In this document: piece by piece, positions 26,101-38,583 of the stretch
Layout: each line of letters starts with the position of its first letter
How positions within the stretch are numbered: position 1 is the first letter of the stretch
NCBI RefSeq assembly: GCF_027596085.1
Contig: NC_072470.1
Coordinates: 2,206,532 to 2,270,531 of the forward strand
Direction of reading: 5' to 3'
Source: Anoplopoma fimbria
Taxonomy: Eukaryota; Chordata; Actinopteri; Perciformes; Anoplopomatidae
Length of the DNA: 64,000 nt
Program-made: the position numbers and the translations under genes
The notes under the pieces: generated by a model
Database searches by the model: none
Seen by the model: only the letters and a program-made list of their open reading frames with translations
What the model was told of the DNA's origin: nothing

Positions 26101-29100
26101 TACGAGTGTTTTGATTTATTGCTGTAGGGCTGCAATGAGAATTTCAAAAAATATAACAAAAATGGTTTTGAAGAAGATTACCTACCCTAGCTTTAAAAAA
26201 ACGATTACCTATTCACCCATCTGACCACACAATAAGCATTAGCATGTTAATCTGACACACAATGAAACAACTGTGCTTATGTCACCTTGCAAATCCGTCT
26301 TCAATTAGATTAAATGAAACTTTAATGACCCTCGTGGGGAAACTAGGACAATGGGATCAAAGCGAAGAGAAACAGAATCTCAATATGGCCGCGAGCCGAA
26401 CAATAGGAATAGGGGATTAATTCAGCAATATTTTGTCTAGTTTGATTTCATTTAGACATAAAAGACTTGCCTTTCTAGCTATGAATATTTGTTTACTGTA
26501 GCTCCCTAAACCTGCAAAATGATACATGACACACACACACTAAGCTGGCTGAGTACTGAGCAAGGTGTGAGAGAGGTCAGGGGTATCACGGCAGAGACAG
26601 ATAGAGGTAGCCGAGTACCGAATGCATTACAGACTGTACGATGATGTCAGCTGGCTAATCTTCACGCTCCCACGTTCCTCCGTGTTTAAATTCTCCTGCT
26701 TCAATCTGCCGTTCCCGTCCTCGCGGAGGCCACGGTCAGTCCCGACCGGCGTGATGGATGTGCTGAACATCGGGATGCTTGTGTAACGAGAGTGTAAACA
26801 CGACATGAGCATTGAGTACATTCTTTGTTTAGTTTTGCAGGGCAGTGTGTCTTTGTATTAGCAGATAGAAGAAATTGGTTTCATGAAGATGATCTTACAG
26901 CTGATTAATGTGTAAATGGAGTGTATTATTATTATTACACTTATAGAACAGATGATAGCAAGAAGAGGTAATAGTGTACAACCCAGGTTTGAAGCTCAGA
27001 TCTGATGTTAAAGGAGCAGCGTGTAGGATTTAGTGGCCTCTAGTGGTGAGGTTGCGGTTTGCATCGAACTGAATGCCCCTCTGCTTAGCCCCATTTATCC
27101 AAGAGTAGAGAACTACGGTGGCCTTCAGGAAACGTAAAAATGCGAAAGGGCTCCCGCCAGAGCAGGATTTGGTTTGTCCGTTCCGGGTTACCGTAGAAAC
27201 ACGGAGAACTCCTTGAAGAGGACAACTTCCCTATGTAGATATAAATGGCTTATTCTAAGCGAACGAAAACACGATCTTATTTTCTGGTGACTACAGACTA
27301 GTAAAAAACTAGTTAAGAATATTATATTCCATTTCTAACAATAGATCCCCCGAAATCCAACACACCGTTCCTTTAAATGCGCTTTTAATAATTTTTGTGT
27401 GAAATCAACATTTTAAGGCTTAGTGAAGTGCAACGGTAAAGTAACGTTGAATTGATGTCAAGCTAAATACTTAACGAGAATAATCATATTTTTGTATTTT
27501 TAAAAAATATTTCTCTTTTATATTGTCGTCACAAGAAATCTGAAAATTCTACTTGTTTCCCACCACTAAAAAACGAGACATGGGCAAATTGAGTTCAGGC
27601 GACACCTTCGATACTTGAATGTAAATGATGTAGCAGTCAGAAAATATTTTGATTTTGTCTCTCTTTGTCTCTTTTAGCGGATGAAGTCTCAGAGTTATCG
27701 GCGACAGTCTGCCCCCTCGCTGGTCATCACCAAGGCTCTCACCAGGTCCAAGACTCTCTCCAGGTACTGGAACATACTTTAAAGACTCAAGGCATAGATG
27801 ATTTTGGAGAAATACAATAATTGCAACAGGGCGGTTTGTTCAGGCAGGAGGTTTCTCTGTTGTTTTCATGATTTTAGTCTAACTGTGCAGGTGTTTGGTA
27901 ATATTCACAGACAGCAAAAGTACTTGGAGCTCTCAACAGGGCGAGTAGGTCAGTTATCACACCCTCAGAATCATCCAGTTCACTTACACCGAGGTTTCTA
28001 GCCAAAAAAACCCTGAAGCCACGCCCTCACACGCCCCGGGCACAACCCAGAGTTAGGTGTTGAATCCACTTGGATATCTAATCCTCCTGTAACTAGATTT
28101 AGCGGAGGATCAGGCATCTATTAATAGCTCTGTCTTTGAGCGTACAGACTTAGAAAGGGAAGAGGAAATAACCTCATTAAAATGCCCCTACAGAGGCGGA
28201 GCAACTCACCGAACCACACCCACCATCCACCTGATCTCTGTTTTATGACATCATTTCAAGTGTGGATGCGGCTTATTCAATATACCACCGACATATAATT
28301 ATATCTCCAGTAGTTTGTATCTAAACTATTTCTCTCTCTCGGAGGATTAGTAGATGAACGCCAGTTTTTGTTCCTTGTTAGCTGTTAAATAAATAAATAC
28401 ATTTTCCTTGTTTTTTCGGCCCAAAATTCTGCTTAAATACTAAGATTGATACCACATTTATACCTGTCCACTGATTGTGTAACTAGGGTATATGTTATTG
28501 AGTGCAGATTTTATTGTTTCAAAGTGTTTGATTGCTTCATTATTAGAATTTTCTTTATATATATATATATATATATTTTTTATTTATTTATTTTCATTTT
28601 TGTTTCCTAGTTTGAAATGTGAGCTGTTTTCCCCCGCGTTTCCAGTCTTTATGCTAAGCTAAGCTCACCAACTTCATATTCAGTAAACACAATTGAAGTT
28701 GGCGTCGATCTTTTCATCCGAGTCTTGGAAAGAAATCAAACAAGCGTGTGTCTGGACATTTTACAGAACACTTTTAACAACAATTGTGTATGTTATTATA
28801 CATTTGGGAGGAAAAAAGTGACCTGGCCCTGAACTAGGAAAACAAACAAAAAAGCAATCATTTCCATAATTGCACTTACTTTGTTTTATACCGGAATGCT
28901 GGACTATGTTCAGCAACACCACCCTTTCCCTGTTATCCTATTTACTTATACGATTTTGAAAGATCCCTATTCAAATCTTGCCTGGGAAAATCATCACTTT
29001 AAGGATGCGAGCACCGCCGTAGATTCCCTGACCCCATACTGCACTCATGACTTGGAATTACATAACACAATTCACATAACGAAGAGAGCAGGAGTCCTTT

Positions 29101-29934
29101 GATCTCTCATCGATCTCTTCAAAGTCAAAGTGGATCGCGCAAAACTCAGTCGTTCATAACCGTCGGTATTCGGAGGCTATTTTGTATTCGGTAATGAGGG
29201 GGAGAGAGACAGAGATCTGAAGTGAATAATCTAATAAAAGAGGCACTCACCCATCATAAGAGACGGAGGCTGACTAAGTCTTTGTGTTTACTCTGTGACG
29301 TCACCACCGAACATGCCTTCAGATAAACGGCGAACCTCAAAACATCTCCTTATGAGAGAGAGTCGGTTACTCGGTTACATACTGTAAGAAGTACTTTAAG
29401 ACAACAGAAGTGGTTGCGTCGAAGTTTTTGATATATCTATAGTGTCACAAATCTTCGCATATTAATATATTCATTTATTAGTGTCACAAATCTTCGCATA
29501 TTAATATATTCATTTATTAACAAGCAAGAACTATCCTCTTTGTAACATGAAGCAAAGGGGTTTATGAGAAATGTGGTCCGAGATGCGAATTCTGTATTAA
29601 ACCCACCTTAACAAGCTACACAAAGACTATTGGATGAACTTTATAAGTACGTGTGAAGTAGCTAAACTACATTTTTATCGCCTAGAAAACCCAATTATTT
29701 TTATTGTGTAAAATAAAACACGTGAGTGACTTTGGCCCCCCGTGTGTTTGTATCCCAGAGAGAGCTTCCAGGTTCCTGTGTGCCCAGAGACCTGCTCACT
29801 GGTCCAGTCCTATCTCAGCGGCTCCGATAGGTCGTTACTTCTCCACGGACACGCTCAGTTGAAGACCGGGATGCAGACCCAGGACAGACACCTCTTCCTG
29901 TTCACCGACATGCTGGTGATCGCCAAAGCCAAGT

Positions 29935-29995
<61 letters not shown>

Positions 29996-32900
29996 TTTAT
30001 CCTTGTGTTAGGAACATTTTGGCTGCTCTTTGTGCCCTTTAGTCGTGAATTAGGTTAATACCTTGGCCCGAGTTTGGTGTCACAACTCTCTCTGCGTTCC
30101 ACAGGTCAGCCAACCACTTCAAGCTGAAGGCCCAGGTGTGCGTGTGTGAGATGTGGACAGCTGGCTGCATGGACGAGGTGTGTGAGGGAAGCACCAACCC
30201 GGAGAGGAGCTTCGTTATGGGCTGGCCCACCTGTAACTGTGTGGCTATGTTCAGGTAACACACACACGCGCGTGTTAATACTATTAATTAGTCCATCATT
30301 TATGTTGCTATAAATCTGTTCACAAAAAGACACACAATTATTAACACTTTTTATTGCATTTCCTTTGATACCACAATGCTCAGAAGGTCTCACCGGACTG
30401 AGTGTAATGAGATATTTTAATGGGATGACACAGTTGACACATTGATTTTGTTTGGATTCACGGTTTATGTTCACGCCGCCCTAACGTCGGAGGCTGCAAA
30501 ATGTGTTTATGCTCCAGCGGTAAATATGTTGCCGATGCTGTAAACTTGGCCTCGAATGCCAAATGAGCCACAGAGAGTGATGTCCCGCCTAACTTGAAAC
30601 TCGAATCCGTTTAAATAACATCTTCTTCCGTGCTCCCTCCTCAGCTCGGCAGAACTGAAAGACAGATGGCTCCCCCTCCTCAAAAGGTAAAGTCGGCCAT
30701 CGCGCATCAACATAAAGTGCGTCTCTAAACGCGTGTGTAGAGAAAAGAGAAATTTGACGCGTCTCGTTTCCTCTGTCTCCAGTCGCATAAGAGAAGAGAA
30801 AGAGAAGGAGGAACCTAAAACCATTCCTCTCAGAGTGTACGGGAAGGGAATCAATACTTTTGCTGTGGTAAGTTTACTTTACTTTTTAATCCAAACATTA
30901 TGACGATTCTATATGGTTAAATGGTACATGTGTATTTGTGCTGATGCTTCTTGTCTGGAGTCTGTGTTGTCCTGCTGATTTTGCACCACACGTATCAGCA
31001 TGTCCTTTTCCCCCCCTATTAGACCAAGACCCTCCCGGTCAGCAACTCGGATTCAACCAACGAGGTGATCCGATTGGCCCTGCAGCAGTTCAGCGTCATC
31101 GTGAGTGAATCCGCTCCTCTTGCTTTCATTAAGTGTCATATGTGCTTAGTCCGTGTGTTAGTGGCGAGAATGCAAGACGCAAGAATCCTACTTTTAATTT
31201 TTTTCTTAAATCCGTATGGATCAAATTGAATTATTTAGTCAGTTGCTCATTCGCCTTACGCGACACTCGGCGTTATTTATTTATGTAAACAGGTGTTTTT
31301 CTAATGGGGGTTATTTATTTATGCTGCTTTTGCTGCATCGTAGTGGCGGCTCCTGACATTTTTTTCAGGTTATTTCCCCCGTTATGTCCATGTAAAGTCC
31401 ATGACAGGTATATTTGTTTTTCTAACTTGTTAGGGGCAGATATTTCCATTTAGTACAAAGGAGAGACTCCCAAAGAGGATAAGTTCAAATGTTTTACTGA
31501 GATGCTGCGATGGTAGACCAGCAAGATACAAAAAGAAGGATGTCCAAAATATTTTGCCACAGTTCAAAATGCTCAGTAGGTAGCAGTAACGCTGGCAGAT
31601 ATATTGATCGTAAAATCAGAATTTTCTTGTATAGATGTATTCTTTATTTCATTCAATCAGGTCACTTGTTTAAGTTATTTAATATTATTATTATTATTAT
31701 TTTTAATTATTAAGCTGCAGGTATTTTTTAATGTATAGATGTATTCTTTATTTCATCGGGCTTTTTATTTATTTATATTATTATCCCATTATTAGGATTT
31801 AATTATTAGATGCTGCTTCAGGAGGCCCCAAGCGCCCGCTTGCTGCATCGTGAACGGCCAGTGACGTAAGCACGTCGTTTGTGCGAGCACATAAACCCTC
31901 ATGGATAATTTAAATGTCTATTACGGAAAAAACAACACAAATCACAACTGCAAAGGCGTCAAATGAAACTGATCGTGAATGTAATTTGATAATTTTGTGA
32001 AAAGCTGAAACGTATAATTTGTTTGTGAAAAGCTGCAGGTTAAGAAAGTATCCTTTTAAGACTGATAATATACGACTAATTCTAAACTCAACTGTGCACC
32101 TGTTTAGGTCAAAAAAGGTTTTTTCCCGAATGAGCTAAGATGCCCTTGCATGCTTGCTACATTAAAGTAAACTGTAGCTGTAAAGTGTTTTGATTCTTTT
32201 TATGATTCAGAGTAAAAACAAAACTTCCAGCCTAATTATATCTATATACTTGTGGGTAATATCAGTATATAAATGAGGCTGCATCACACTATGTCTTAGT
32301 CACACAAAAAAAATGAAATTGAAAGGGATCCGTATCAAGATTCTGTGTCGGAAGTTTATAAAATGACTATCGACCAAACGCAGAACAACAGAGGAGGAAG
32401 TTTCCACAGAAGCCCTGCAGCCTAACGTCCGCTCAGTTGTGCAAGTTACATGTGATATTACCACACGGCTGTGTGAAAGCTGAAAAAGAACAGCATCCTT
32501 TGTTACATTCGCGTCTCCCAAAAATTGATTTCTGTCCGTGTGGTTTCTTAATGCGTTGTTCTCTGACTGTCTTTGTCTCTTTTTCCCCCTCAGGGAAATG
32601 TGAAAGACTACCAGCTGTGGGTCATCTCCAGGAGGGACAACGCCCCCTATCCTCTGATTGGTCAGTGAGTGAGGTCCAGGCCGGTTTAACAAAATATCAG
32701 ATGCCGTCGTCGTTTATAAATTGCCACGCGGCCTTTTCTTTCGGCCCCTGAAAGGGGGGGAAATGCTCTAAGCCTTGACGCTAAATGTGAGATGTTTTTT
32801 ATTTCCAACACACTAGTACCATTCATTCCCAGAGAAGCGTGTGTGCTGTGTAATCTTCCTCCTTCGGGGTGGATTCGAGGGGTCACAGCGTGTGTGCCGA

Positions 32901-35900
32901 CTAATAATGCGATGTTATTGTGCTGCTGATGTTTTCTGTCGAGGCCTGCGGGGACCGATGCTGTCCTCTTGTCCTCTGTCTCAGGTCACGAGTTTCCCTT
33001 CAGCATCCAGATGAGTCATGTGAGACACGCGATGTCTCAGGGAGGCGGCGTGAGGGACGCCGACGGACAGAGGGCCATGCAGGTGGAGCAGATGCAGGTG
33101 TACAAGCAGTGCCAGTTCATTATGAAGCCGCGACCCGTTGAAACGCTGCAAGTTTCTGCAGGTGAGGTCGTTATTCAGAAGAGAAAAGCGATTCAAATAG
33201 CAGATTGAGTGTTTTTTGCTGATGCATTCCGGGATGCTGCGATGTCTTTTTTAGAGTGGTCCCATAAGCCATTTAAAAGGAGGCATTCCCTCATCACCTG
33301 GGCCTTCTGGAGAGGCTCCTTCTCTAACCTGAACGAGCTGTCCCTCGCCACCGCGCCGCGGGGCTGCCTGTTCGGCCAGCCCCTCAGCTCCGTTTGCATC
33401 CAGGACGCTCTGCCAAAGCCGGTGATGGTGAGTAGGGATTGTAAGGGCGGCGTACCCTGTTTCTCCTTTTTTTCTCTCACTAAAGGACCAAAAAACACAG
33501 GAAACACACCTCTATTCTCCCTCACCAGGACATGATGGCTTTTCTGTACCACGAGGGCTCGTGGACGCGGGGGATCTTCCGTCGGCCGGCGGGGGCTCGG
33601 GCCGTCAGGGAGCTTCGAGACTCACTGGATGCTGGAGAGTTTCAACTCCCTCTCACGAAAGACCACGTGTTCATCATTGCTGGAGTCTTTAAGGTGAGAC
33701 CGTATGAGTGTGTGTGTGTGTGTGTGTATTTTAAGCGAACATTAATATGTGGGTTTTTGTGTAGCAACACAGCAGGCTGGATTGGCTTGTTAATGTAATC
33801 TGGATTATAATCTCTTATTATCTGGAGGGATAACGGAGAGCGCTTAGACTGTGTCGCACTTACACCAAATGATAAAAAGAAAGTCTTAAACCAATTCACA
33901 TTAAACCACAGTAACAAAGAGGAAAAAAGAACACACAATGAATTGCATGGATTCATTTTCAGACAACTCATTTGGGGTGCATGTTTTTTTAGGATTTTCT
34001 GCGCAGCATCCCAAGCAGCTTGTTCTGTTGTGAGCTGCATGAAGAATGGATGGACGTGCTGGAGGAAGAGGATGAGGAGGAAGAACAAGTGCTGGACATA
34101 AAAAGGTAACACGCGCACACACACACGCTCTACGCGGCTCTGTTTTTGTTATTCATCATTCCTTTCAAGTGCGGATGTTGGAACGCAGCCCGATCATCGC
34201 GTTGTGTATTTCTGCAGGATGATTTGCCGCCTGCCCAAAGAAAACGCCCTGTTGCTACGCTACCTGTTTGCCATGCTGCACGGTATCCAGGGCAACGCCC
34301 ACGAGAACCAGATGACGACTTTCAATTTATCGGTGTGCATCGCTCCCAGCATGCTTTGGCCTCCCGGAGCACCTTCTAGCCCCGAGGTGGAGGGAGAAGG
34401 AACCAAGAGGGTAAGAAGAAGAAAACAGCTAATACATTGTGGAATTTGACCCAGATCTAGATAGATCTGTTACTTTGGCTGGCCCTTCCATTTTGTCTCG
34501 CGGTCAACCAGTACTGTTTGAATGTTGCAACACAATTGAAGCCATGTAACAGCTCAGTGACAAAGAGAAGTTTGTTAGTTTTGTTTGCGTGCCATAAAAA
34601 CCACAGACAAGTTGCAATCCACAATAATGGTAGGCGACCAGAAGGCCACGTTTAGCTCACGAACCTCTGCTGGCCCTGGATCGGGTCAACGAACATTATA
34701 GGTATCAATCGCAGTAATGTCCGCTGAATGTTATTTTTCATAATCCCATTGTAACTCCTCTTCTCAGGAATGTCTCAGATCAGCGTGACTTTTTGTTATG
34801 TTGATTAGAATGGAGCAAAATCCAGAGATAACGTCCCTCCTGAAGCACTTTGTTTCAGAAAGCACGAAGCATCGTACCACCAGTAGCTGTTTACAAAGGA
34901 TGCGCTGTAGATACCGAAAGCAGGAGATGGGAGAGCGCTCCCCCGCGGCCTTGAAAACGCTAACACGATTGTTTCACATCAACTGTTGTCTTTCTCAGGT
35001 TTGCGAGCTGGTGAAGTTCATGATTGAACACTGTCAGCAGATTCTGGGCGAGGATCCCTCCTCCCTGTACGGTGGGCCGCCGCAAAGACTCAACACCGAC
35101 GAGACGGGATCGGGTACGACAAACGTTATCGGCCTGTTTCTGTTACACCTCCTGCGTACAATTGGAATTTTCCTCACGCAGTAAATGCCCAAGTGCAGTT
35201 TTATTTGGCTTATACCAATTTATACCATTTGTCAAACCAAATCCAATTTGAATCGATACACTTGTGCAACAGAGTTTTTACAGGACGAGAAAAGAGGCAC
35301 GTCTTAATCCGTCTCATTTATGTCTCCCTTCCGTCTTCATCTTTCCTTCCCTGCCCGTTAGAGTCCTGGCTGTACCCTCTGACGGACTCGTCCTATGACA
35401 GTCTGGAGAACGAGTTGGACGACATCGGCGGCGGCTCCCCGGGCTTTTGCAGCAGAAGGCAACACGTTAGACCCAAAACGCTACAAGGCAGCCTGGACTC
35501 CATCCTCACATTCAGCGACTGCGACCAGGACACAGACCCAGATAACCACCAGACCCCAGCCGACAGCCCGCAGGTTCTGAAGTCACACTCGCCGGGGAGA
35601 GCCAGCCCGAGCCAGGACGCCGCGGACACGTCCTCCGCTCTGGAACTGCTGTCCCTGGACGGACCCCGCAGACGGCGACGACGCTCGGCGCCCGCCAAGT
35701 TTCGGCCGTGCGTTTCGGGCGGTACCGGCGGTCTCTCCGACGAGGACGAAGAGTTCTCCAACGTACCCGGCAGCCACTCGATCGCGCAGTCCAGAGGTCA
35801 GACCGCCGCTGTCGAAGTGAGCTCCCCCAGCCTGTCCTCCACCCCCTCCTCCCCCGCGCAAACCCGCTCCTCCCCGGACTCTCTGGACTCCCCCGGCAGC

Positions 35901-36990
35901 GATGGGCTTTACCCGACCGAGACGCAGCTGCCATCCAGCTCTCCCTCTCTACCCTCTGAGCCCTCGACCGCAAGTTCCGCTGGTGGAAATCTAGACGTTG
36001 GAAGTTTAAAAAAAGGCTCCCCGCCTAAAGAAGCGCTCAACTGGGGGACCTTAAAAGGCTGCAGAGGCCTCCACCCAAACTCTTGGCTGAAGAAAGGACG
36101 GAGGCTATCGTTAACCCAACAAGACAACTTGGAGAAGGAAACTGAGGAGAAGATCGGGGTGAGTGCTACGCTACGTCTTTTCTTCTGTTATTCTGCTTTT
36201 GACGTTTCTTCCAACAAATGCTGTAAAGAAGTCACAGCATCGTACGCTAACGTAGGTCGAGGTGATCTTTGGTCAGTTTACTCGTGTACATTTTTTCCCA
36301 AAGGACCTACTAATATATACGTGTTTCTACAAACAGGGACGGACCACCGAGAAGTCGCATGCGTTTTGGAAAGGAAAAGCAGCAAAGCCAATGCCCGGCA
36401 GCCAACTCAAGTACAAAACACCCTGCAAAGCCTCAAAAGATGCAGGAGGGGAGGCAAGCCAAGTAAAGGGGAGGCCTGGCCAGGAGCCCCACAAGCCCCA
36501 AAACCTCAGACCCGACCGTTCCAATACCGGAGGCGACGCCGCCGAAAAGGAAGTAAATGAGGGGAAGCAACCGTCGCCGTTTTTATTCTACAAGCAGAGC
36601 GGGCCGCCTCTGTCCCTGTTCAAGCAACACAAGTCGCCGTCGGTGGAGGAGGGACGGCTATACGAGCGCCGGGGGTCGGAACCTGGGCGGCAGGTTGTAG
36701 ACCGAGCCCCCGCCCTCACCCGGGCGAGGCTGACCAGCGACCCGGGATTTAAGGTCTCTGATTCGGGTTCACGAGGAGGGACGTCAGAGTTCCGTTCCTG
36801 CCTTTCTCCCAATGCCACCAAAGCAGTGAGGGACTACTTTGAATCTCACCCACGCTCTAACGCCAAGAGCAGCCAACAGGTGACGCACGCCCTGGCGGAG
36901 AGTCGCAGGGAATGGCTGAAGATATGCAGCGAACCCACGGCAGAACCAGACTTTGACCAGCTTCTGTTTGCTGAAGAATCTTATGTCTGA
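23142..36990 (+). CDS. arhgap20: Rho GTPase-activating protein 20 (PH-RA-RhoGAP)
   Basis: Sixteen coding exons: 23142-23183, 27678-27763, 29759-29932, 30105-30254, 30645-30686, 30783-30867, 31023-31100, 32594-32660, 32985-33161, 33255-33427, 33529-33693, 33993-34105, 34218-34410, 34999-35113, 35362-36158 and 36337-36990 (TGA). They give 3111 nt and 1036 residues, all in phase. The start MDNMSPQQ matches human MEAMSPQQ, and RRQSAPSLVITKAL follows. Order: PH (about 55-165; RHLFLFTDMLVIAKAK, SFVMGWPTCNCVAMF), Ras-associating (about 170-265; DYQLWVISRRDNAPYPLIGH), RhoGAP (about 345-540; arginine finger Arg376 in GIFRRPAG, LLRYLFAMLHGI, NLSVCIAPSMLWPP), then a long Ser/Pro-rich tail with SSYDSLENELDD. 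The family stimulates GTP hydrolysis by Rho GTPases and its RA domain binds Rap1. Odd: an acidic insert (EEEDEEEEQ) inside the GAP domain. The C-terminus ESYV fits a class I PDZ ligand. An acceptor at about 23031 marks a 5'UTR segment of the first exon. Confidence 0.94.
24320..24420. repeat. Short dispersed repeat fragment in arhgap20 intron 1
   Basis: 'gaccaattgatcattccaga' and 'ttagcagattaattgataat' resemble a teleost interspersed repeat with inverted 'taattgat' words. It is a small fragment only. The rest of intron 1 (23184-27677) contains the repeats listed separately and no gene. Confidence 0.35.
25110..25450. repeat. Dispersed teleost repeat in arhgap20 intron 1
   Basis: Phrases such as 'tgaaatatctcaacaactgt', 'agattgccattagatttggg' and 'ccctcaggatgaattttaat', ending in 'gttatcatgctaacattcag', belong to a very common teleost interspersed sequence (from memory). 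It is followed by a TA/ATCTATAT microsatellite at about 25450-25530. A related fragment ('atgctaagctaagctcacca') occurs near 28650-28690. Confidence 0.6.
27012..27372. mobile_element. 361-bp MITE with TTAA target duplication
   Basis: Starts 'aggagcagcgtgtaggattt' and ends with the imperfect inverse 'aaatccaacacaccgttcct'. TTAA flanks both ends (27008-27011 and 27373-27376). There is no coding capacity. A TTAA target duplication is typical of piggyBac- and Kolobok-type elements, so this is probably a non-autonomous derivative; the superfamily is inferred only from the target site. It lies in arhgap20 intron 1. Confidence 0.7.
29442..29519. repeat. Perfect 39-bp tandem duplication
   Basis: The 39-base unit beginning 'gtgtcacaaatcttcgcata' occurs twice head to tail without a mismatch (29442-29480, 29481-29519). 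It lies in arhgap20 intron 2. The identity suggests a recent duplication or an assembly artefact. Confidence 0.95.
29937..29995. repeat. (GT)n microsatellite beginning at an arhgap20 splice donor
   Basis: About 28 GT units start within the donor of exon 3 (AA|gtaagtgtgtgt...; exon ends 29932). Intronic GT runs next to donors are known to affect splicing in some genes. Here that is only a possibility. Confidence 0.95.
31101..32593. other. arhgap20 intron 7, no gene seen
   Basis: A 1.5 kb intron of AT-rich unique sequence with short (TTA)n runs near 31685. 'gtatagatgtattctttatttcat' occurs twice (about 31631 and 31733), a local duplication. No exon is seen. Confidence 0.6.
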
Positions 36991-37034
36991 AACAGAGTAA
37001 AACTTAACATCCATCCATCCATCCATCCATTTTC

Positions 37035-37490
37035 GCCCGCTCGTATCTCGCTTGGATCTCATTCTTTCGGTCACTGCCCAAAGCTCACGACCGTGGGTGA
37101 GGGTCGGAACGTAGATGGACTGGTAAATCACTGCTGACGCTGCGCCGAACCGCCCGTCCATCTCCCGTTCCATTTTACCCTCACTCGTGAATAAGATCCC
37201 GAGATACTTGAACTTGAAGAACCGCGCCATCTGCAAAAAGCAGGTCCGCAAAAATCACAAACGGGATTGGCGACGGCTGCTAGTGACGAACCAGGTACCC
37301 CGCAGGACTCCCCAAAACACACGTAGACTGGACGAGCAAACTCCCACGCCCCCTCCAACAGACCTGTTCCGCATCGCTCCTCCTGAATCCGAGGTTCGAC
37401 GATCGGCCGGAGCCTCCTTGTGCGATACCCCTACAATTGGAGCACGCTCTCTGGTCCCCCGCTCCACAGGCGCCGTACCCTTGCCGCTGA
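37035..37490 (-). mobile_element. LINE-type reverse transcriptase fragment, rearranged
   Basis: On the minus strand two pieces of a teleost non-LTR retrotransposon polyprotein are joined: FARPVYVCFGESCGVPGSSL (about 37260-37340, near the 'DLEKAFDRVP' region of such RTs) and FKYLGILFTSEGKMERE ... YQSIYVPTLTHGRELWAVTE (about 37060-37220, C-terminal to the RT core). The stretch between them is deleted and the frames are broken. It sits just after the arhgap20 stop, following an (ATCC)n run at 37008-37029, and so truncates or replaces the expected 3'UTR. The family is not assigned. Confidence 0.8.
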
Positions 37491-37589
37491 AGAGCTTTTG
37501 AACTACCTCGACGAGGCGTACGGAGGATTCTTCAGACTTTGCCTATTCCACAGAGGACGTGTTGGTCGGGTTCAGGAGTTCCTCAGTCA

Positions 37590-37700
37590 TAGTATAGTAA
37601 GTTGAAACAAGTCATAGCAATTTAGTGATTGTCATCGAAATCAGTAAAAGAAAGTTGAATAAAGTCATAGCGTACCATGTCGAAAAAAGTAAAAGAAAGT
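37590..37700. repeat. Degenerate 'agtcatag' minisatellite
   Basis: Imperfect repeats built on 'agtcatagtatagtaagttg' and 'agtaaaagaaagtt'. A similar array lies at 51255-51480 near fdx1. No gene. Confidence 0.5.
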
Positions 37701-37858
37701 TTTCGAGTTTTACAACTCGCACCGAAACAATCCTGCCTGATAAATTGCACTACAGGAAACGGGTACGATGTGTATTTTTGATATTGAGGTGAACTGTCGG
37801 TTGTGCCGAATCCAACCGTGTTTTTGTCTGACCTGTTGTTTATCTGTTTCCAGGCTCC

Positions 37859-38025
37859 GTGAGGAAGAACTCGGACCCTTTCAACCAGCAAAGTGACGAA
37901 GACCTGCGGAAGGCTCTGGAGGAGGCGAGCGTCCAATCAGCTCGCTCCAAGAGTTGTGTTTCTAGCTCTCGTTGTCACGTGCGTCAGGAGAAACATTCAC
38001 TCCGGGTTCCCCACGGGTGAAGTTG
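37859..38025 (+). other. Unassigned exon-like open segment
   Basis: A good acceptor (ctgtttccag) at 37844-37853 precedes an open frame reading SVRKNSDPFNQQSDEDLRKA, then LEEASVQSARSKSCVSSSR, ending at a TGA near 38018. The acidic-Leu-Ala-Leu spacing weakly resembles a ubiquitin-interacting motif. The segment from about 37897 onward is shared, inverted, with 49005-49353. In that copy the base context after GGAGGAG is a consensus donor (gtaagc), whereas here it is 'gcgagc'. It may be a remnant of a duplicated exon. I do not recognise the protein. Confidence 0.3.
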
Positions 38026-38295
38026 GAGACGGTTCCGGCCAGAGGCGTCCCGACGAGCGACGAGGCCACGGCCAAGACGGCAGAAACCTGTTGCGGCAGT
38101 GTGCGGTGACAAGTTACTGGTGCGTAGTCTTACTTATGCAGTTACCTTTATGTGTATATATATATGTATATATATATATATATATATGTATTTAGACATA
38201 GCTATGATCTGTCTGTAAGAAAAGGGAGTTTTTATACACTAAATCAAAGAAACGACTCCAAACTTCTTATCAGTGCCTTATGACTTTCGCAGGGC
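37897..38295 (+). repeat. Left copy of a ~400-bp inverted duplication (partner 49005-49353)
   Basis: Shared features in order are 'gcgtccaatc', 'ggtgaagttggagacggttc', 'aaacctgttgcggcagtg', 'ttatgcagttacctttatgt', a TA tract, 'acatagctatgatctgtctg' and 'ttatcagtgccttatgactt'. The partner lies about 11 kb away in opposite orientation on the far side of the transposon cluster. Both copies carry their own TA microsatellite. Confidence 0.85.
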
Positions 38296-38309
38296 AGATG
38301 AGCAGTATT

Positions 38310-38373
38310 ACTTATATATATATGTATATATATGTGTATATACATATGTGTCTATATGCATGTATATGTATAT

Positions 38374-38442
<69 letters not shown>

Positions 38443-38581
38443 GTATATATGCATGTATGCGTGTATATGTATGTATATATATATGTGTCTATATGCATGT
38501 ATATATGCATGTATATGCATGTATGCGTGTATATGTATGTATATATATGTCTATATATGTATATATATATATATATATATA
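38310..38581. repeat. TA/GTATA/TGCATGTA microsatellite
   Basis: Nearly pure alternating TA with GTAT and GCATGTAT variants. The Tc1-like element at 38584 is inserted in it, and the tract resumes at 40136-40215. Confidence 0.95.
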
Positions 38582-38583
38582 TA

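Noticed and set aside
35512..35973. Arg-rich minus-strand open frame within arhgap20 exon 15
   Set aside because: GC-rich antisense shadow; the sense frame continues the arhgap20 protein through proper splice sites.
37859..38025. Ubiquitin-interacting motif in DEDLRKALEEAS
   Set aside because: The conserved Ser is displaced by one position and no other domain or confirmed exon supports it.
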